Made by a program: the position numbers and the translations under genes
The notes under the pieces: model-generated
Database searches by the model: none
Told to the model about the DNA's origin: nothing
Seen by the model: the letters and a program-made list of their open reading frames with translations, nothing else
From: Affinundibacterium seohonense
Lineage (GTDB): Bacteria; Pseudomonadota; Gammaproteobacteria; Burkholderiales; Burkholderiaceae_D
DNA: 36,698 bases
Reading direction: 5' to 3'
NCBI RefSeq assembly: GCF_014284305.1
Contig: NZ_JACOFW010000034.1
Span: 1-36,698 of the forward strand
Shown here: positions 24,372-33,858 of the stretch, one piece after another
Layout of the letters: the number at the start of each line of letters is the position of its first letter
How positions within the stretch are numbered: the first letter of the stretch is position 1

Positions 24372-25046
24372 TTATTTTTTAGAGTCAGGCGAAGAAACGA
24401 CATTCGCACGTTGTATAAAGCGTGCGCCGCTATCAAAACTTGGAGAAACTTTCTGGTGAGCCAATAAATAACTATCCAGCCTAGGGTCTCGTAACATTTC
24501 AACTTGGTTTTCTAATTTTGATGCGAACTCTGCGTCTTTACCAGGATTAGTATTCACAGAAGCACTAGCTGACGAATTCGCATTCGATGCCAATTTGACG
24601 CCAGACACTGCAAACGAGTCAGGTTGCTCGGTCTTGGCAATCGACATATCAGATGCTCCGCCATGATTTAGCAATGGAATGATTTGTGGTGCCATCAAAA
24701 ATCCCAAAATGATGGTTGCAGCAACACTTGTCATCGCCCAATAAGCTGATTTTCTTGTTCCCGCTTCAGACTTCATATCCAGCTTACCAACGGAATTTTT
24801 TGGCGCAAGAACAATTGGCTCCGCGGCTAACAAGGCTTCAAACTTACTAGAAAACTCAGGACTAAAGCTTACGGCTAAGTCGTCTGAATGCAAAATATCA
24901 CCGAATTCGTGATATTGCTCCCAAGACTTCTTTAACTGCCCACCCTCTTCACCTTTTAATCGTATCAATAACTCATCAAGTTGGCTCTCCGACATCTCGC
25001 CATCCATAACATTAGAGATAAGTTGATCATGATTACTCGTATTCAT
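24372..25046 (-). CDS. rseA: Anti-sigma-E factor RseA/MucA
   Basis: The 224-residue single-pass inner-membrane protein holds sigma-E inactive. The cytoplasmic N-terminal domain (about 1-90) opens MNTSNHDQLISNVMDGEMSESQLDELLIRLK, the usual RseA-N pattern. A membrane segment lies at about 103-124 (WAMTSVAATIILGFLMAPQIIPLL), followed by a Ser/Ala/Asn-rich periplasmic region. The last part contains LRDPRLDSYLLAHQKVSP, typical of the betaproteobacterial MucA/RseA C-terminus. The ATG at 25046 has GGAAGA four bases before it; an earlier ATG at 25070 is less likely. Confidence 0.93.
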   Translation of the reverse strand: MNTSNHDQLISNVMDGEMSESQLDELLIRLKGEEGGQLKKSWEQYHEFGDILHSDDLAVSFSPEFSSKFEALLAAEPIVLAPKNSVGKLDMKSEAGTRKSAYWAMTSVAATIILGFLMAPQIIPLLNHGGASDMSIAKTEQPDSFAVSGVKLASNANSSASASVNTNPGKDAEFASKLENQVEMLRDPRLDSYLLAHQKVSPSFDSGARFIQRANVVSSPDSKK

Positions 25047-25130
25047 CGCTTCTTCCCGGTTTAACTTCATTTATTTTTTGACTTCGACTAAATTCTATTG
25101 CCGAATTTTTACTCTTATTTGTATTTAACA

Positions 25131-25733
25131 TCACCAACGTTGATCAATTGCCGTACCTATCAGAGGACGCAATTTTTCTGCAATGGCTTCACGTGCCCGA
25201 AAGATTCGACTCCGCACGGTGCCGATCGGACAGTGCATCACTTCAGCTATTTCGTCATAACTTAAACCTTCAATTTCGCGCAAGGTAATTGCATTGCGCA
25301 ATTCTTCCGGTAACGACAGCATTACCGCATTGACTGTCGCTGCAATTTGTTTACTCGCCAACAAAGACTCTGGGGTATTAATATCTCTTAGTCCATCAGC
25401 GTCATTAAAAGTTTCTGCCTCACTGACATCGGCATCAGTCGAAGTCGGGGCGCGACGTCCCTGGGTTACCAAATAATTTTTCGCTGTATTAATTCCGATT
25501 CGATAAAGCCATGTATAAAAGGCGGAGTCTCCACGAAAGTTGGCGAGAGCTCTATATGCTTTAATGAACGCTTCCTGTACCACGTCCTCCGCCTCTGCAT
25601 GATCATGGACGAGTCGAGACACGAGCCGAAACAGTTTCCTCTGATATTTAGAAACCAAAAGCTCAAATGCCTTTTTATCACCACGCTGAACGCGCTCAAC
25701 CAAAAGTTGATCTATATCGCGTTCGCTCGTCAC
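25131..25733 (-). CDS. rpoE: RNA polymerase sigma factor RpoE (AlgU)
   Basis: This 200-residue group IV sigma factor governs the envelope-stress response. Region 2 contains VSRLVHDHAEAEDVVQEAFIKAYRALANFRGDSAFYTWLYRIGINTAKNYL. Region 4 contains LPEELRNAITLREIEGLSYDEIAEVMHCPIGTVRSRIFRAREAI. Both closely match E. coli RpoE. The start is a GTG at 25733; no in-frame ATG exists at a plausible position, and the N-terminal residues MTSERDIDQLLVERVQ align with the E. coli protein. A near-consensus sigma-E promoter 75-100 bp upstream indicates autoregulation. Confidence 0.97.
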   Translation of the reverse strand: MTSERDIDQLLVERVQRGDKKAFELLVSKYQRKLFRLVSRLVHDHAEAEDVVQEAFIKAYRALANFRGDSAFYTWLYRIGINTAKNYLVTQGRRAPTSTDADVSEAETFNDADGLRDINTPESLLASKQIAATVNAVMLSLPEELRNAITLREIEGLSYDEIAEVMHCPIGTVRSRIFRAREAIAEKLRPLIGTAIDQRW

Positions 25734-25805
25734 ACAAACATTCCCATTTTGCTGAATTCTTATTTTATTTTGAGAAGAAACTTACTTGATTTTACAGTTA
25801 CTCAC

Positions 25806-25835
25806 TAGTAGACGTTAAAGACGATCAAAAGTTCC
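25806..25835 (-). promoter_or_regulatory. Sigma-E-type promoter of the rpoE operon
   Basis: On the minus strand the -35 GGAACTT (25835-25829) is separated by 16 bases from the -10 TCTAC (25812-25808). This is close to the enterobacterial sigma-E consensus GGAACTT-N15/16-TCTRA. The -35 overlaps the last codons and TGA stop of the upstream membrane-protein gene. The predicted start site is near 25802, giving a ~70-base leader before the rpoE GTG. Confidence 0.8.
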
Positions 25836-26316
25836 CGTCGGACAAATGATTCACGCTTTCTGCATGCTGCATTCGTCGCGCCCAAAATAAGGCGACGACT
25901 TTCAACTGACGAAAGCCCTCAGCTCCGACAGCATCTAATGTAATCAATATTGTTCGAGGCTTTTCATTATCTTCAATGATGTTCAACACGATCAACTGAG
26001 GCCAAACAGTAATTGGAGAAGTCAAAAAAGCCGATTTGGAATTGGTGACTTTGAAATTCACATCAAGTTCACGAATAACAACCCCACCATCGACATCAAT
26101 CTCCATTCGAAAACTTTGCAAACTCGAACATATTAGGCTGCGAAATAGGAATATCGCGACAACAAAAACAGTTACAACAAAACAAAAAAAGATCAAGGAA
26201 GGAAAATAGTATGAGGCAACAAAAATCAAGCTTGAAAAAGCGAAGACGAAAATTACCATCGGCAACAATAGCAAATAGCGTGAAGGCTTCACTAACAGAG
26301 AAATTGACAGACTCAT
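25825..26316 (-). CDS. Small membrane protein, possibly YgfX-like
   Basis: The 163-residue protein has two closely spaced hydrophobic segments (about 14-36 and 40-62) followed by a ~100-residue soluble domain. That domain contains FRMEIDVDGGVVIRELDV, SPITVWPQLIVLNIIE, RTILITLDAVGAEGFRQLKVVALFWAR. The layout and the pattern of a W/L-rich strand followed by a conserved Asp in the LxxDA turn resemble YgfX (DUF1434, also called CptA). That assignment is by recalled shape and not certain. It lies between fabF and rpoE, all on the minus strand, and its 3' end contains the rpoE promoter. No good Shine-Dalgarno precedes the ATG. Confidence 0.6.
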   Translation of the reverse strand: MSLSISLLVKPSRYLLLLPMVIFVFAFSSLIFVASYYFPSLIFFCFVVTVFVVAIFLFRSLICSSLQSFRMEIDVDGGVVIRELDVNFKVTNSKSAFLTSPITVWPQLIVLNIIEDNEKPRTILITLDAVGAEGFRQLKVVALFWARRMQHAESVNHLSDGNF

Positions 26317-26344
26317 CGACTAATTATCACGAAACTGTTTGATC

Positions 26345-26379
26345 AAAAAAAAACACCACATAATCTATGTGGTGTTTTT
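26345..26379 (-). terminator. Terminator of the fab cluster after fabF
   Basis: ACACCACATA (26353-26362) pairs with TATGTGGTGT (26366-26375), with A- and T-runs on either side. It lies about 33 bp after the fabF stop and separates the fatty-acid cluster from the YgfX-like/rpoE region. The flanks would also work on the plus strand. Confidence 0.87.
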
Positions 26380-26411
26380 CAGAATTTACAAAGAACTTAT
26401 GACTTCCGAGT

Positions 26412-27653
26412 TTAAACTTTACCAAAAATCAAAGTCCCATTCGTACCGCCAAAACCGAATGAGTTTTTCATTGCATATTGAATGTTCATTTCACGTGCCG
26501 TATTCGCACAATAATCGAGATCGCATTCTGGATCTTGATTAATGATATTGATCGTCGGTGGCGAAACTTGATTATGCACAGCCAATACGGATAAAACAGA
26601 TTCCAAACCACCAGCACCACCCAACAAATGGCCGGTCATCGACTTAGTCGAATTGATCGTCATCTTGTAGGCATGATCGCCGAAAGCTGCTTTAATGGCG
26701 TCGGTTTCGTTCTTATCACCCAAAGGTGTAGAGGTCCCATGCGCATTCAAGTAGCTAATTTGTTCCGTATTCAATCCCGCATTTTTCAATGCATTGACCA
26801 TACTGCGACGTGGGCCATCAACGGTCGGTGTCGTTATATGGTAAGCGTCACCGCTCATACCAAAGCCCAACACTTCTGCATAAATCTTGGCACCACGAGC
26901 TTTCGCGTGTTCGTACTCTTCCAGCACCATGACACCTGCACCTTCACCCAAGACAAAACCATCACGGTCTTTATCCCAAGGACGCGAAGCCGTTAAAGGA
27001 TCGTCATTGCGAGAAGACAAGGCACGGGCTGAAGCAAAGCCACCTAAGCCTAAGGGAGAAATCGTTGATTCTGCACCACCAGCAATCATCACATCCGCGT
27101 CACCGTATTCAATCATACGAGCAGCATTACCGATGCAATGTAAACCTGTGGTGCAAGCAGTAACAATCGCCAAATTAGGACCTTTCAATCCATATTTGAT
27201 CGACAAATTACCTGAAATCATATTGATGATAGATGCTGGCACAAAGAAAGGCGTAATACGGCGTGGTCCACGCGCAATTAAAACTTCCTTAGTTTCTTCA
27301 ATCAATGGCAAGCCACCAATACCCGAACCAACAATCACACCAATACGCTCAGCATTTTCTTCAGTCACATTGATGCCACTGTCTTGAAAAGCCTGCATAC
27401 CAGCCGCAATACCAAAATGGATAAAGGTATCCATATTGCGTGCTTCTTTGGCCGGAATATAGTCTTCGATATTAAAACCCTTCACTTCCCCAGCAAAATG
27501 GGTAGTGAATGGTGTCGCATCAAATTTGGTGATTGTGGCAATACCAGATTTACCAGCGAGGATGGCTGCCCATGTGTCGGCAATGTTATTGCCGACAGGA
27601 GACACACAACCAAGGCCAGTAATTACAACTCGACGTTTACTCGTAAGGCTCAA
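26412..27653 (-). CDS. fabF: 3-oxoacyl-[acyl-carrier-protein] synthase II
   Basis: FabF condenses malonyl-ACP with growing acyl-ACP in fatty-acid elongation. The 413-residue thiolase-fold enzyme has nucleophile Cys167 ([12 protein letters not shown]), His305 ([11 protein letters not shown]) and His342 ([13 protein letters not shown]). The glycine-rich end [16 protein letters not shown] is also present. The start is 38 bp after the acpP stop, the standard acpP-fabF pairing. Confidence 0.98.
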   Translation of the reverse strand: MSLTSKRRVVITGLGCVSPVGNNIADTWAAILAGKSGIATITKFDATPFTTHFAGEVKGFNIEDYIPAKEARNMDTFIHFGIAAGMQAFQDSGINVTEENAERIGVIVGSGIGGLPLIEETKEVLIARGPRRITPFFVPASIINMISGNLSIKYGLKGPNLAIVTACTTGLHCIGNAARMIEYGDADVMIAGGAESTISPLGLGGFASARALSSRNDDPLTASRPWDKDRDGFVLGEGAGVMVLEEYEHAKARGAKIYAEVLGFGMSGDAYHITTPTVDGPRRSMVNALKNAGLNTEQISYLNAHGTSTPLGDKNETDAIKAAFGDHAYKMTINSTKSMTGHLLGGAGGLESVLSVLAVHNQVSPPTINIINQDPECDLDYCANTAREMNIQYAMKNSFGFGGTNGTLIFGKV

Positions 27654-27691
27654 GCGTCTCTCCTGGAATTAATAAAGCAAATCCGACAGAA

Positions 27692-27931
27692 TTAAGCTTT
27701 GACGTGCGCAGTTGCGTAGTCGATTGCTTGTTTAACCGTCGTGATTTTTTCTGCTTGTTCGTCAGGGATTTCCATTTCGAACTCGTCTTCCAAAGCCATG
27801 ACCAACTCAACTGTGTCGAGTGAGTCTGCGCCCAAATCATCTACGAAGGAAGATTCAATTTTGATGTCAGCTTCAGCGACGCCTAATTGTTCAGCGACGA
27901 TTTTTCTAACGCGTTGTTCGATATCAGACAT
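27692..27931 (-). CDS. acpP: Acyl carrier protein
   Basis: The 79-residue acidic four-helix protein carries 4'-phosphopantetheine on Ser37 in [21 protein letters not shown], which is very similar to E. coli AcpP. The ATG at 27931 has GGAGA four bases upstream, so the longer frame to 28027 is not coding. A TAAAAT at 27971-27966 (minus strand) is a possible -10 for separate acpP-fabF expression, consistent with the high demand for ACP. Confidence 0.98.
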   Translation of the reverse strand: MSDIEQRVRKIVAEQLGVAEADIKIESSFVDDLGADSLDTVELVMALEDEFEMEIPDEQAEKITTVKQAIDYATAHVKA

Positions 27932-28062
27932 GTGGTCTCCATTAGTGGTTACAGAAAGTGCGCGCATTTTATCAGGTTTGCGCGCGAAAAGAGCATTTTT
28001 AGATGCTGCACTGCCAACTCCGCCCAATTTCAGCGAAATTCGCTTAATTTACAACAACTATA

Positions 28063-28815
28063 TTAACACAAATACATGCCACCGTTAACGTGTATCGTTG
28101 TTCCTGTGACATAACCCGCCTGTGACGAGGCTAAAAATACCGTTGCCGCCGCGATATCTTCCGGCTGTCCTAGTTTCCCCATAGGGATTTGACTGAGAAT
28201 CGCTGCTTTTTGATCGTTGGTCAACGCCTTGGTCATATCCGTATCAATAAAGCCAGGCGCTATGCAATTGACGGTAATATTGCGACTACCAATTTCTAAG
28301 GCAAGAGCGCGACTCATGCCAGCCACACCCGCTTTTGCGGCAGCATAATTCATTTGGCCTGGATTGCCAGAAGAGCCGACCACGGAAGTAATATTGATAA
28401 TACGACCGTGTTTCGCTTTCATCATGCCGCGCAAGACCGCGCGAGATAAACGCGCAACAGAATTCAAATTAGTGGAAATAACACTATCCCAATCATCCTC
28501 TTTCATACGCATAGCCAATTGATCTTGCGTGATGCCAGCGTTATTTACCAAGATAGACAAAGAACCGAATTCTTTTTGAATTTCATCAACCAATGAGCTA
28601 CAACGCTCTACGTCGTTGACATTAAATGCCACGCCCTTACCGGCATCAGGATTCACTTCCTGCAGATAAGCAGTAATCGCCTGAGCTCCTGACTCGGAAG
28701 TTGCAGTGCCGATTACCTTTGCGCCTGCCTGCGCCAAAGCAATCGCGATTGCTTTACCGATTCCGCGAGAAGCACCCGTTACTAATGCTACTTGATTGAC
28801 TAATTGTTGCGTCAT
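28063..28815 (-). CDS. fabG: 3-oxoacyl-[acyl-carrier-protein] reductase
   Basis: FabG is the NADPH-dependent short-chain dehydrogenase that reduces beta-ketoacyl-ACP. The 250-residue protein has cofactor motif TGASRGIG (13-20), NNAG (91-94), and the catalytic Ser144, Tyr157 and Lys161 (NITSVVG, MNYAAAKAG). The C-terminus YVTGTTIHVNGGMYL is typical. It lies between fabD (103 bp upstream) and acpP (131 bp downstream). Confidence 0.98.
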   Translation of the reverse strand: MTQQLVNQVALVTGASRGIGKAIAIALAQAGAKVIGTATSESGAQAITAYLQEVNPDAGKGVAFNVNDVERCSSLVDEIQKEFGSLSILVNNAGITQDQLAMRMKEDDWDSVISTNLNSVARLSRAVLRGMMKAKHGRIINITSVVGSSGNPGQMNYAAAKAGVAGMSRALALEIGSRNITVNCIAPGFIDTDMTKALTNDQKAAILSQIPMGKLGQPEDIAAATVFLASSQAGYVTGTTIHVNGGMYLC

Positions 28816-28918
28816 ATTCCCTCACTATCTTGTCAGACTTGGCAGCTACCCGCCCGTCGCAATTTGTTATTTAATCGTTTATTTTTTCTTTCGAGCTTTG
28901 TTCGAACTTAGTTGAAGC

Positions 28919-29863
28919 TCAATTTGAACCCAAGGATGTCAATACTTTCTCCAGCGTTTCTTGATCGTAGATTGCATCTCCCACCAAGTCACTATTGATA
29001 CGCTTAGTCAAACCTGCCAACACCTTACCTGGACCACATTCGATCAATTGCGTGACGCCAGAGGCAGCGATCGCATTCACCGTTTCGACCCAACGTACCG
29101 GACTTGCGGCTTGACGCACCAGTGCGTCTTTAATCAAAGCAGGGTCAGTGACAATCGCGACATCAACGTTATTAATTAATGCAATCGCTGGCGCGGAAAA
29201 TGACACATTCGCCAAATACTCACGCAATTGATCTGAAGCGGGTTTCAATAAAGAAGAATGGAAAGGCGCTGAAACCGGCAATGGCAACGCACGTTTTGCA
29301 CCTTTTGCTTTAGCCAGCTCACAAGCACGCTCAACCGCAGCCTTACTACCTGCGATCACCACCTGCGCTGGCGCATTAAAGTTAACTGCCTCCACAACTT
29401 CAGATGTGGCCGCAGCTGCTTCTACGCAAGCAGCAATCACGTCAGCATCACTCAAACCTAAAATAGCCGCCATACCGCCCTGGCCGACCGGCACCGCACT
29501 TTGCATAGCCTGCGCACGAAAGCGTACCAAAGGCACTGCATCTTTAAATGCGATCACACCAGCAGCAACTAGGGCCGAATATTCACCCAAGCTATGACCA
29601 GCAACAATCGATGGCTGTTTGCCACCAGCGGCAATCCAAGCGCGATAAGTGGCGACCGCTGCAGTCAACATCACTGGTTGGGTATTCGTCGTTAAATCTA
29701 AATCTTCCTTCGGGCCTTCGGAAATCAATTTCCCTAAATCCATCTGCAAAGCATCTGATGCTTCTGCAATTGTGTCTTGCACAACGGGATTTCCTACAAA
29801 GCCATTTAACATGCCAATGGCTTGCGAACCTTGACCGGGAAATACAAATGCAAATTGCGCCAT
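28919..29863 (-). CDS. fabD: Malonyl-CoA-ACP transacylase
   Basis: FabD transfers malonyl from CoA to ACP. The 314-residue protein has FPGQGSQAIGM, the nucleophile Ser91 in AGHSLGEYSAL, and the partner His202 in SAPFHSSLLKP. The distal motif CGPGKVLAGL is also conserved. It lies 50 bp after fabH in the cluster. Confidence 0.98.
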   Translation of the reverse strand: MAQFAFVFPGQGSQAIGMLNGFVGNPVVQDTIAEASDALQMDLGKLISEGPKEDLDLTTNTQPVMLTAAVATYRAWIAAGGKQPSIVAGHSLGEYSALVAAGVIAFKDAVPLVRFRAQAMQSAVPVGQGGMAAILGLSDADVIAACVEAAAATSEVVEAVNFNAPAQVVIAGSKAAVERACELAKAKGAKRALPLPVSAPFHSSLLKPASDQLREYLANVSFSAPAIALINNVDVAIVTDPALIKDALVRQAASPVRWVETVNAIAASGVTQLIECGPGKVLAGLTKRINSDLVGDAIYDQETLEKVLTSLGSN

Positions 29864-29913
29864 AATATTTTCACTCTACGAATTTTTAAAAGAGAACAAC
29901 AATGCCATCAGCA

Positions 29914-30900
29914 TTACATCTTAACCAAAGCGGCACCCCACGTGAAGCCACCACCAACACCTTCCAACATCACAATTTGGCCTTTTTTTACGCGACCATC
30001 ACGCACCGCGGCATCCAAAGCTAAGGGGATGGAAGCAGCCGAAGTATTGCCATGCTGATCCACCGTGACGACGACCTTCTCTAAAGGCAATTTCAATTTT
30101 TTTGCAGTGCTTTGCATAATACGGATATTAGCTTGATGCGGAATTAGCCAGTCAATTTGACTCGCATCCATACCAGCGATTTCCAAGGCTTCGTTAGCAA
30201 CCTTTTCCAATACGTTAACAGCCAATTTGAAGACCGCCTGACCATCCATATACAGAAACGCACTACCAGCAATCACGCCAGCATTAACACTTCCTGGTAC
30301 ACAAAGAATATGTCCATGACTACCATCCGCATGCAATTTTGTCGCCAAAACACCTGGCTCATCTGATTGCGCCATCACGATAGCGCCAGCGCCATCGCCG
30401 AACAACACACAGGTCGTACGATCTTCAAAATTGAGAATGCGCGAGAATACTTCAGCGCCGATAATAAGTGCTTTCTTATGTGAGCCGGATTTGATCATAC
30501 TATCGGCCATCGCCATCGCATAAATAAACCCACTACAAACGGCCTGCACATCAACCGCCGCAGCGCCGTTGGTAATGCCCAATTTATTTTGTACGACGCA
30601 AGCCGTACTTGGAAATCCACCAAAAAAATCTGGAGTCGAGGTCGCCAAAATAATAAGATCAATATCATTTGCCTGCAAACCAGCGGCTTCAAGTGCGCGC
30701 TTTGCCGCCTCAACTGCCATATCACTCGACATAACATTAGGCTCGGCATAATGACGCGCCGAAATCCCACTGCGCGACACGATCCACTCATCGGAAGTTT
30801 CAATGCCCTTTGCAGCTAATTGTTCCGCTAATTCTTGATTTGTTACTTTTCTCGGTGGCAGGTAGCTTCCTGTGCCTATAATTTTGCTATAGAAAGTCAT
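29914..30900 (-). CDS. fabH: 3-oxoacyl-[acyl-carrier-protein] synthase III
   Basis: FabH starts fatty-acid synthesis by condensing acetyl-CoA with malonyl-ACP. The 328-residue protein contains the catalytic triad Cys122 ([11 protein letters not shown]), His255 ([11 protein letters not shown]) and Asn285 ([15 protein letters not shown]). The C-terminus [15 protein letters not shown] is typical. Its start lies 15 bp after plsX. Confidence 0.98.
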   Translation of the reverse strand: MTFYSKIIGTGSYLPPRKVTNQELAEQLAAKGIETSDEWIVSRSGISARHYAEPNVMSSDMAVEAAKRALEAAGLQANDIDLIILATSTPDFFGGFPSTACVVQNKLGITNGAAAVDVQAVCSGFIYAMAMADSMIKSGSHKKALIIGAEVFSRILNFEDRTTCVLFGDGAGAIVMAQSDEPGVLATKLHADGSHGHILCVPGSVNAGVIAGSAFLYMDGQAVFKLAVNVLEKVANEALEIAGMDASQIDWLIPHQANIRIMQSTAKKLKLPLEKVVVTVDQHGNTSAASIPLALDAAVRDGRVKKGQIVMLEGVGGGFTWGAALVKM

Positions 30901-30915
30901 GCGTCTTTATCTGTA

Positions 30916-31983
30916 TTATTGTTCAGTCGAACCGGAACTAGTTGTACTTGCCTCTGCGGGCACTGGCATTAATTCCGCCAAGGATGTTGTGATGCGCGCA
31001 AGCACATCATTTTTTACTGCATCGAATGCACGTTGTATTGCCCACTCGTAACTATATTTGTCGGCACCGCCATGGCTTTTAATAACTACACCACGCAAGC
31101 CAAGCAAACTTCCACCGTTGTAGTTTGATGGATTCATTGTCTTTGAAATTCTATTTAAAGCACCACGTGCAATTAATGCCCCAAGAATATTCAAAGGATT
31201 ACTCTTAAACGCATCCGTCATCGTGGTTTTAACAAAACGCCCTAATCCCTCTATCGCTTTCAAGGTAACGTTACCAACAAATCCATCACACACCACGATG
31301 TCGGTCGTACCCTTGAAGATATCATTGCCTTCCACATTGCCGTAAAAATTCAATAGGCCGCGGTCATGATCCGCACGCAATAATTGCGCCGTGCGTTTCA
31401 CAACATCGTTACCTTTAATATCTTCTTCGCCAACATTGAGCAAACCAATTGTTGGGCGCGGCTTATTCTCAAGTGCAGCAACCAGTGCTGAGCCCATAAT
31501 CGCAAATTGATGCAAATGCACAGGTTCGCAATCGACATTCGCGCCAAGATCGAGCATGTAAGTTGGGAGTTTTTTCTGATTCGGCAATATGCTACAAATC
31601 GCAGGACGGTCAACGCCAGGCATAGTTTTGAGAACATAACGCGACACCGCCATCAAAGCGCCGGTATTGCCAGCGGAAACACAAGCTTGCGCCTGCCCTT
31701 CTTTTACTTGATTGAGGGCGACACGCATGGAAGAATCTTTTTTTCTGCGCAATGCGATTTCGATGGGATCATCCATCTCTACCATTTCACTCGCATGCAC
31801 AATCGACAATCGTGGATGGCTTAACGCGCCTAATTTTTTTAATTCTGCTTGCAAGACAGTTTCCTGTCCCACCAAAACAAATTCAACATCAGGCTCGCGA
31901 TTCGCAAATGAAACTGCTGCCGCTACAGTGACTGACGGGCCAAAATCACCACCCATGCAATCAATTGAAATTTTTATTGTCAT
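30916..31983 (-). CDS. plsX: Phosphate acyltransferase
   Basis: PlsX makes acyl-phosphate from acyl-ACP for phospholipid synthesis, linking the fab genes to membrane lipid assembly. The 355-residue protein opens [19 protein letters not shown] and contains [36 protein letters not shown] and [19 protein letters not shown], all diagnostic. A Ser/Thr-rich tail ends it. It is 209 bp downstream of rpmF, with a terminator between, so it probably also has its own promoter. Confidence 0.97.
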   Translation of the reverse strand: MTIKISIDCMGGDFGPSVTVAAAVSFANREPDVEFVLVGQETVLQAELKKLGALSHPRLSIVHASEMVEMDDPIEIALRRKKDSSMRVALNQVKEGQAQACVSAGNTGALMAVSRYVLKTMPGVDRPAICSILPNQKKLPTYMLDLGANVDCEPVHLHQFAIMGSALVAALENKPRPTIGLLNVGEEDIKGNDVVKRTAQLLRADHDRGLLNFYGNVEGNDIFKGTTDIVVCDGFVGNVTLKAIEGLGRFVKTTMTDAFKSNPLNILGALIARGALNRISKTMNPSNYNGGSLLGLRGVVIKSHGGADKYSYEWAIQRAFDAVKNDVLARITTSLAELMPVPAEASTTSSGSTEQ

Positions 31984-32135
31984 GTATTTGTTACTATTTT
32001 TTCACTTCAAGAGGCTAATCTTATCAAGAATGAGGCAAACAATCACCCACTTTAAGTGCGATTTAAGCCCGAAGAAAAAAAGTGAAAGATGAATATGGAC
32101 AAAAACAAAAGCTGGTTTTGAACATTTTTTAGAAT

Positions 32136-32177
32136 AAAAAAAAGCGGCGTCAAGTACGAGACTCGCAACGCCGCTTT
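32136..32177 (-). terminator. Terminator between rpmF and plsX
   Basis: On the minus strand AAAGCGGCGT (32177-32168) pairs with ACGCCGCTTT (32150-32141) across a 17-base loop that can itself pair weakly, followed by a T-run. It lies 16 bp after the rpmF stop. It may attenuate or end yceD-rpmF transcripts ahead of plsX. Confidence 0.8.
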
Positions 32178-32192
32178 ATCGCTAAGAACAAA

Positions 32193-32375
32193 TTACTCGT
32201 CGTTCTTAGTTTTCAATACTTTACGACCACGATAAAAGCCATTTGGGCTGATGTGGTGACGCAGATGTGTTTCACCTGTTGTTGGCTCGATACCTAACTG
32301 CGGTGCAGTCAAGAAATCGTGTGAACGGTGCATACCACGTTTGGATGGTGATTTTTTGTTTTGCTGAACGGCCAT
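32193..32375 (-). CDS. rpmF: 50S ribosomal protein L32
   Basis: The 60-residue basic protein [22 protein letters not shown]... ends [27 protein letters not shown]. It matches the cysteine-free (zinc-independent) L32 of proteobacteria. It follows yceD and precedes plsX, the conserved bacterial order. Confidence 0.98.
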   Translation of the reverse strand: MAVQQNKKSPSKRGMHRSHDFLTAPQLGIEPTTGETHLRHHISPNGFYRGRKVLKTKNDE

Positions 32376-32524
32376 GATAACTCCTAATACTTCAAAAAAT
32401 GTTTCTAAAATTTAACACACTTGAATCGACAATCAAATCTTTTTTGCCGCTCAAGAATCCCTAACAATACTTCGACCTGAGTGTTTTTTTCAGAATAATG
32501 CCACTAGGTACGCCCACTTACTTT

Positions 32525-33058
32525 TCATTGCAACTTCTTCAGCACAGCGAATGGAGACACTTTAGTACTTGTGCTCGCTGTATCTACCGCATTTACATCG
32601 TTCGCTGCCTCTGATTGATTGAATGAACCAACTACATCAGGGCATACTGCATGTTTGGGCGATTGGGGTATTGCCAGCAACGCTTCATCCTCGATCAAAT
32701 CCATGACGTTGAATGCTTTGCTGCCTACTACTACATCAATCTCGTCATCGTCGAGCATGCTTTCAATTTCGTCGGCATGATCATCGTCTTTGGCGAGAAT
32801 TAATTCTGCTTGTGAATCTATTGCGAAATCGTAAGACGTTAAGCAACGCTGGCACATTAATTGAAGCTGTCCATTAACAGTCAGTGTCAATTGAGGAAAA
32901 CCCAATTGATTTACACCACCCTGCAAAGACCAGTTCAATATGCCATCACCATTTGCGCACTCCACGGACAAGCGCGAAAATTCGGCAATTTTTGTACTAC
33001 CTTCACGTTGTTCGCGATGCTGACAAAACGTAAAAGCGTCGATGACAAATGCTTGCAT
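32525..33058 (-). CDS. yceD: DUF177 / YceD family protein
   Basis: The 177-residue protein is encoded upstream of rpmF, as in most bacteria. It contains LTLTVNGQLQLMCQRCLTSYDFAIDSQAELIL, the DUF177 core with the conserved CxxC. An acidic stretch (DDDHADEIESMLDDDEIDVVVGSKAFNVMDLIEDEALLAIPQSPKH) follows, then a further Cys in HAVCPDVV. The family has been tied to 23S rRNA or ribosome assembly in plants and bacteria, but its biochemistry is not settled. The usual acidic C-terminal linker is extended here by a Ser/Thr/Asn-rich tail. The Shine-Dalgarno is weak. Confidence 0.93.
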   Translation of the reverse strand: MQAFVIDAFTFCQHREQREGSTKIAEFSRLSVECANGDGILNWSLQGGVNQLGFPQLTLTVNGQLQLMCQRCLTSYDFAIDSQAELILAKDDDHADEIESMLDDDEIDVVVGSKAFNVMDLIEDEALLAIPQSPKHAVCPDVVGSFNQSEAANDVNAVDTASTSTKVSPFAVLKKLQ

Positions 33059-33205
33059 AGGATTTCTAGACCCAGAAAACCTGCGATAATAACAGGATTA
33101 CACCTTATTAGTCAAAGCCTTAGCGCATTTAGAGGGCGTGTAGGTGGGGAAAAACCCCATAAAATCAGCAAGAATTGTAGAATTCATATAAAAAAGATAC
33201 TAACA

Positions 33206-33817
33206 ATGCCAGAAAAATCATCCTCGGCGCAAATTATACTCGCCTCCAGTTCAGCATACCGTAAAGACTTATTTCAACGTTTACGGTTACCATTTCTCGC
33301 GATCTCGCCTGACATTAACGAAAATCCATTGAACCACGAAGCGCCGGAACAAACTGCCTTGCGACTTGCGCAAAAAAAGGCGGAAGCCATCGCAAAGTTG
33401 TATCCAGCAGCGATTATTATAGGCTCCGACCAAGTTGCAACTTTAGACGGACTACAAATTGGTAAGCCTGGCGTTCACGAACGCGCGCTACAGCAATTAC
33501 AAATGATGCGTGGACGTGAGGTTATTTTTCACACAGCACTATGTGTACTACACCAACAAGCAGAAGATACCTCGAATATCTTGCAAATTCAAAATTGTCA
33601 GACACTCGTGCGTTTTCGCAATTTGAGTGATGTCGAGTTAGATGCCTATCTGCGCATAGAACAACCTTACGATTGCGCTGGCAGCGCAAAAAACGAGGGC
33701 TTAGGGATTACCATTTTAGAAGCGATAAACAGCGACGATCCGACCGCATTGACGGGATTGCCTTTGATCACGTTGACCAGCATGCTACGCAAGCTAGGCG
33801 TCTCTTTTTTCAGCTAG
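33206..33817 (+). CDS. maf: Maf/YceF nucleotide pyrophosphatase
   Basis: The 203-residue Maf-family house-cleaning enzyme hydrolyses non-canonical nucleoside triphosphates. It opens IILASSSAYRKDLFQRLRLPF (SxSxxR signature) and contains GSDQVATLDGLQIGKPG, the pattern of the YceF subfamily (m7GTP pyrophosphatase) rather than the dTTP/UTP one. MRGREVIFHTAL and YDCAGSAKNEGLGITILE follow. The ATG at 33206 starts the conserved domain; the frame is open back to 32861, but that is antisense to yceD. It is divergent from yceD, as in the E. coli yceF-yceD arrangement. Confidence 0.95.
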   Translation: MPEKSSSAQIILASSSAYRKDLFQRLRLPFLAISPDINENPLNHEAPEQTALRLAQKKAEAIAKLYPAAIIIGSDQVATLDGLQIGKPGVHERALQQLQMMRGREVIFHTALCVLHQQAEDTSNILQIQNCQTLVRFRNLSDVELDAYLRIEQPYDCAGSAKNEGLGITILEAINSDDPTALTGLPLITLTSMLRKLGVSFFS

Positions 33818-33858
33818 TTCTCAAGAAAAAACACTCATCAAAAAAACTAAGGCTTAAT

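Noticed and set aside
26887..27387. 166-codon plus-strand frame inside fabF
   Set aside because: Antisense shadow of a well-conserved enzyme gene.
32861..33205. N-terminal 115-codon extension of the Maf frame
   Set aside because: It is antisense to yceD and not Maf-like. The conserved protein starts at 33206.
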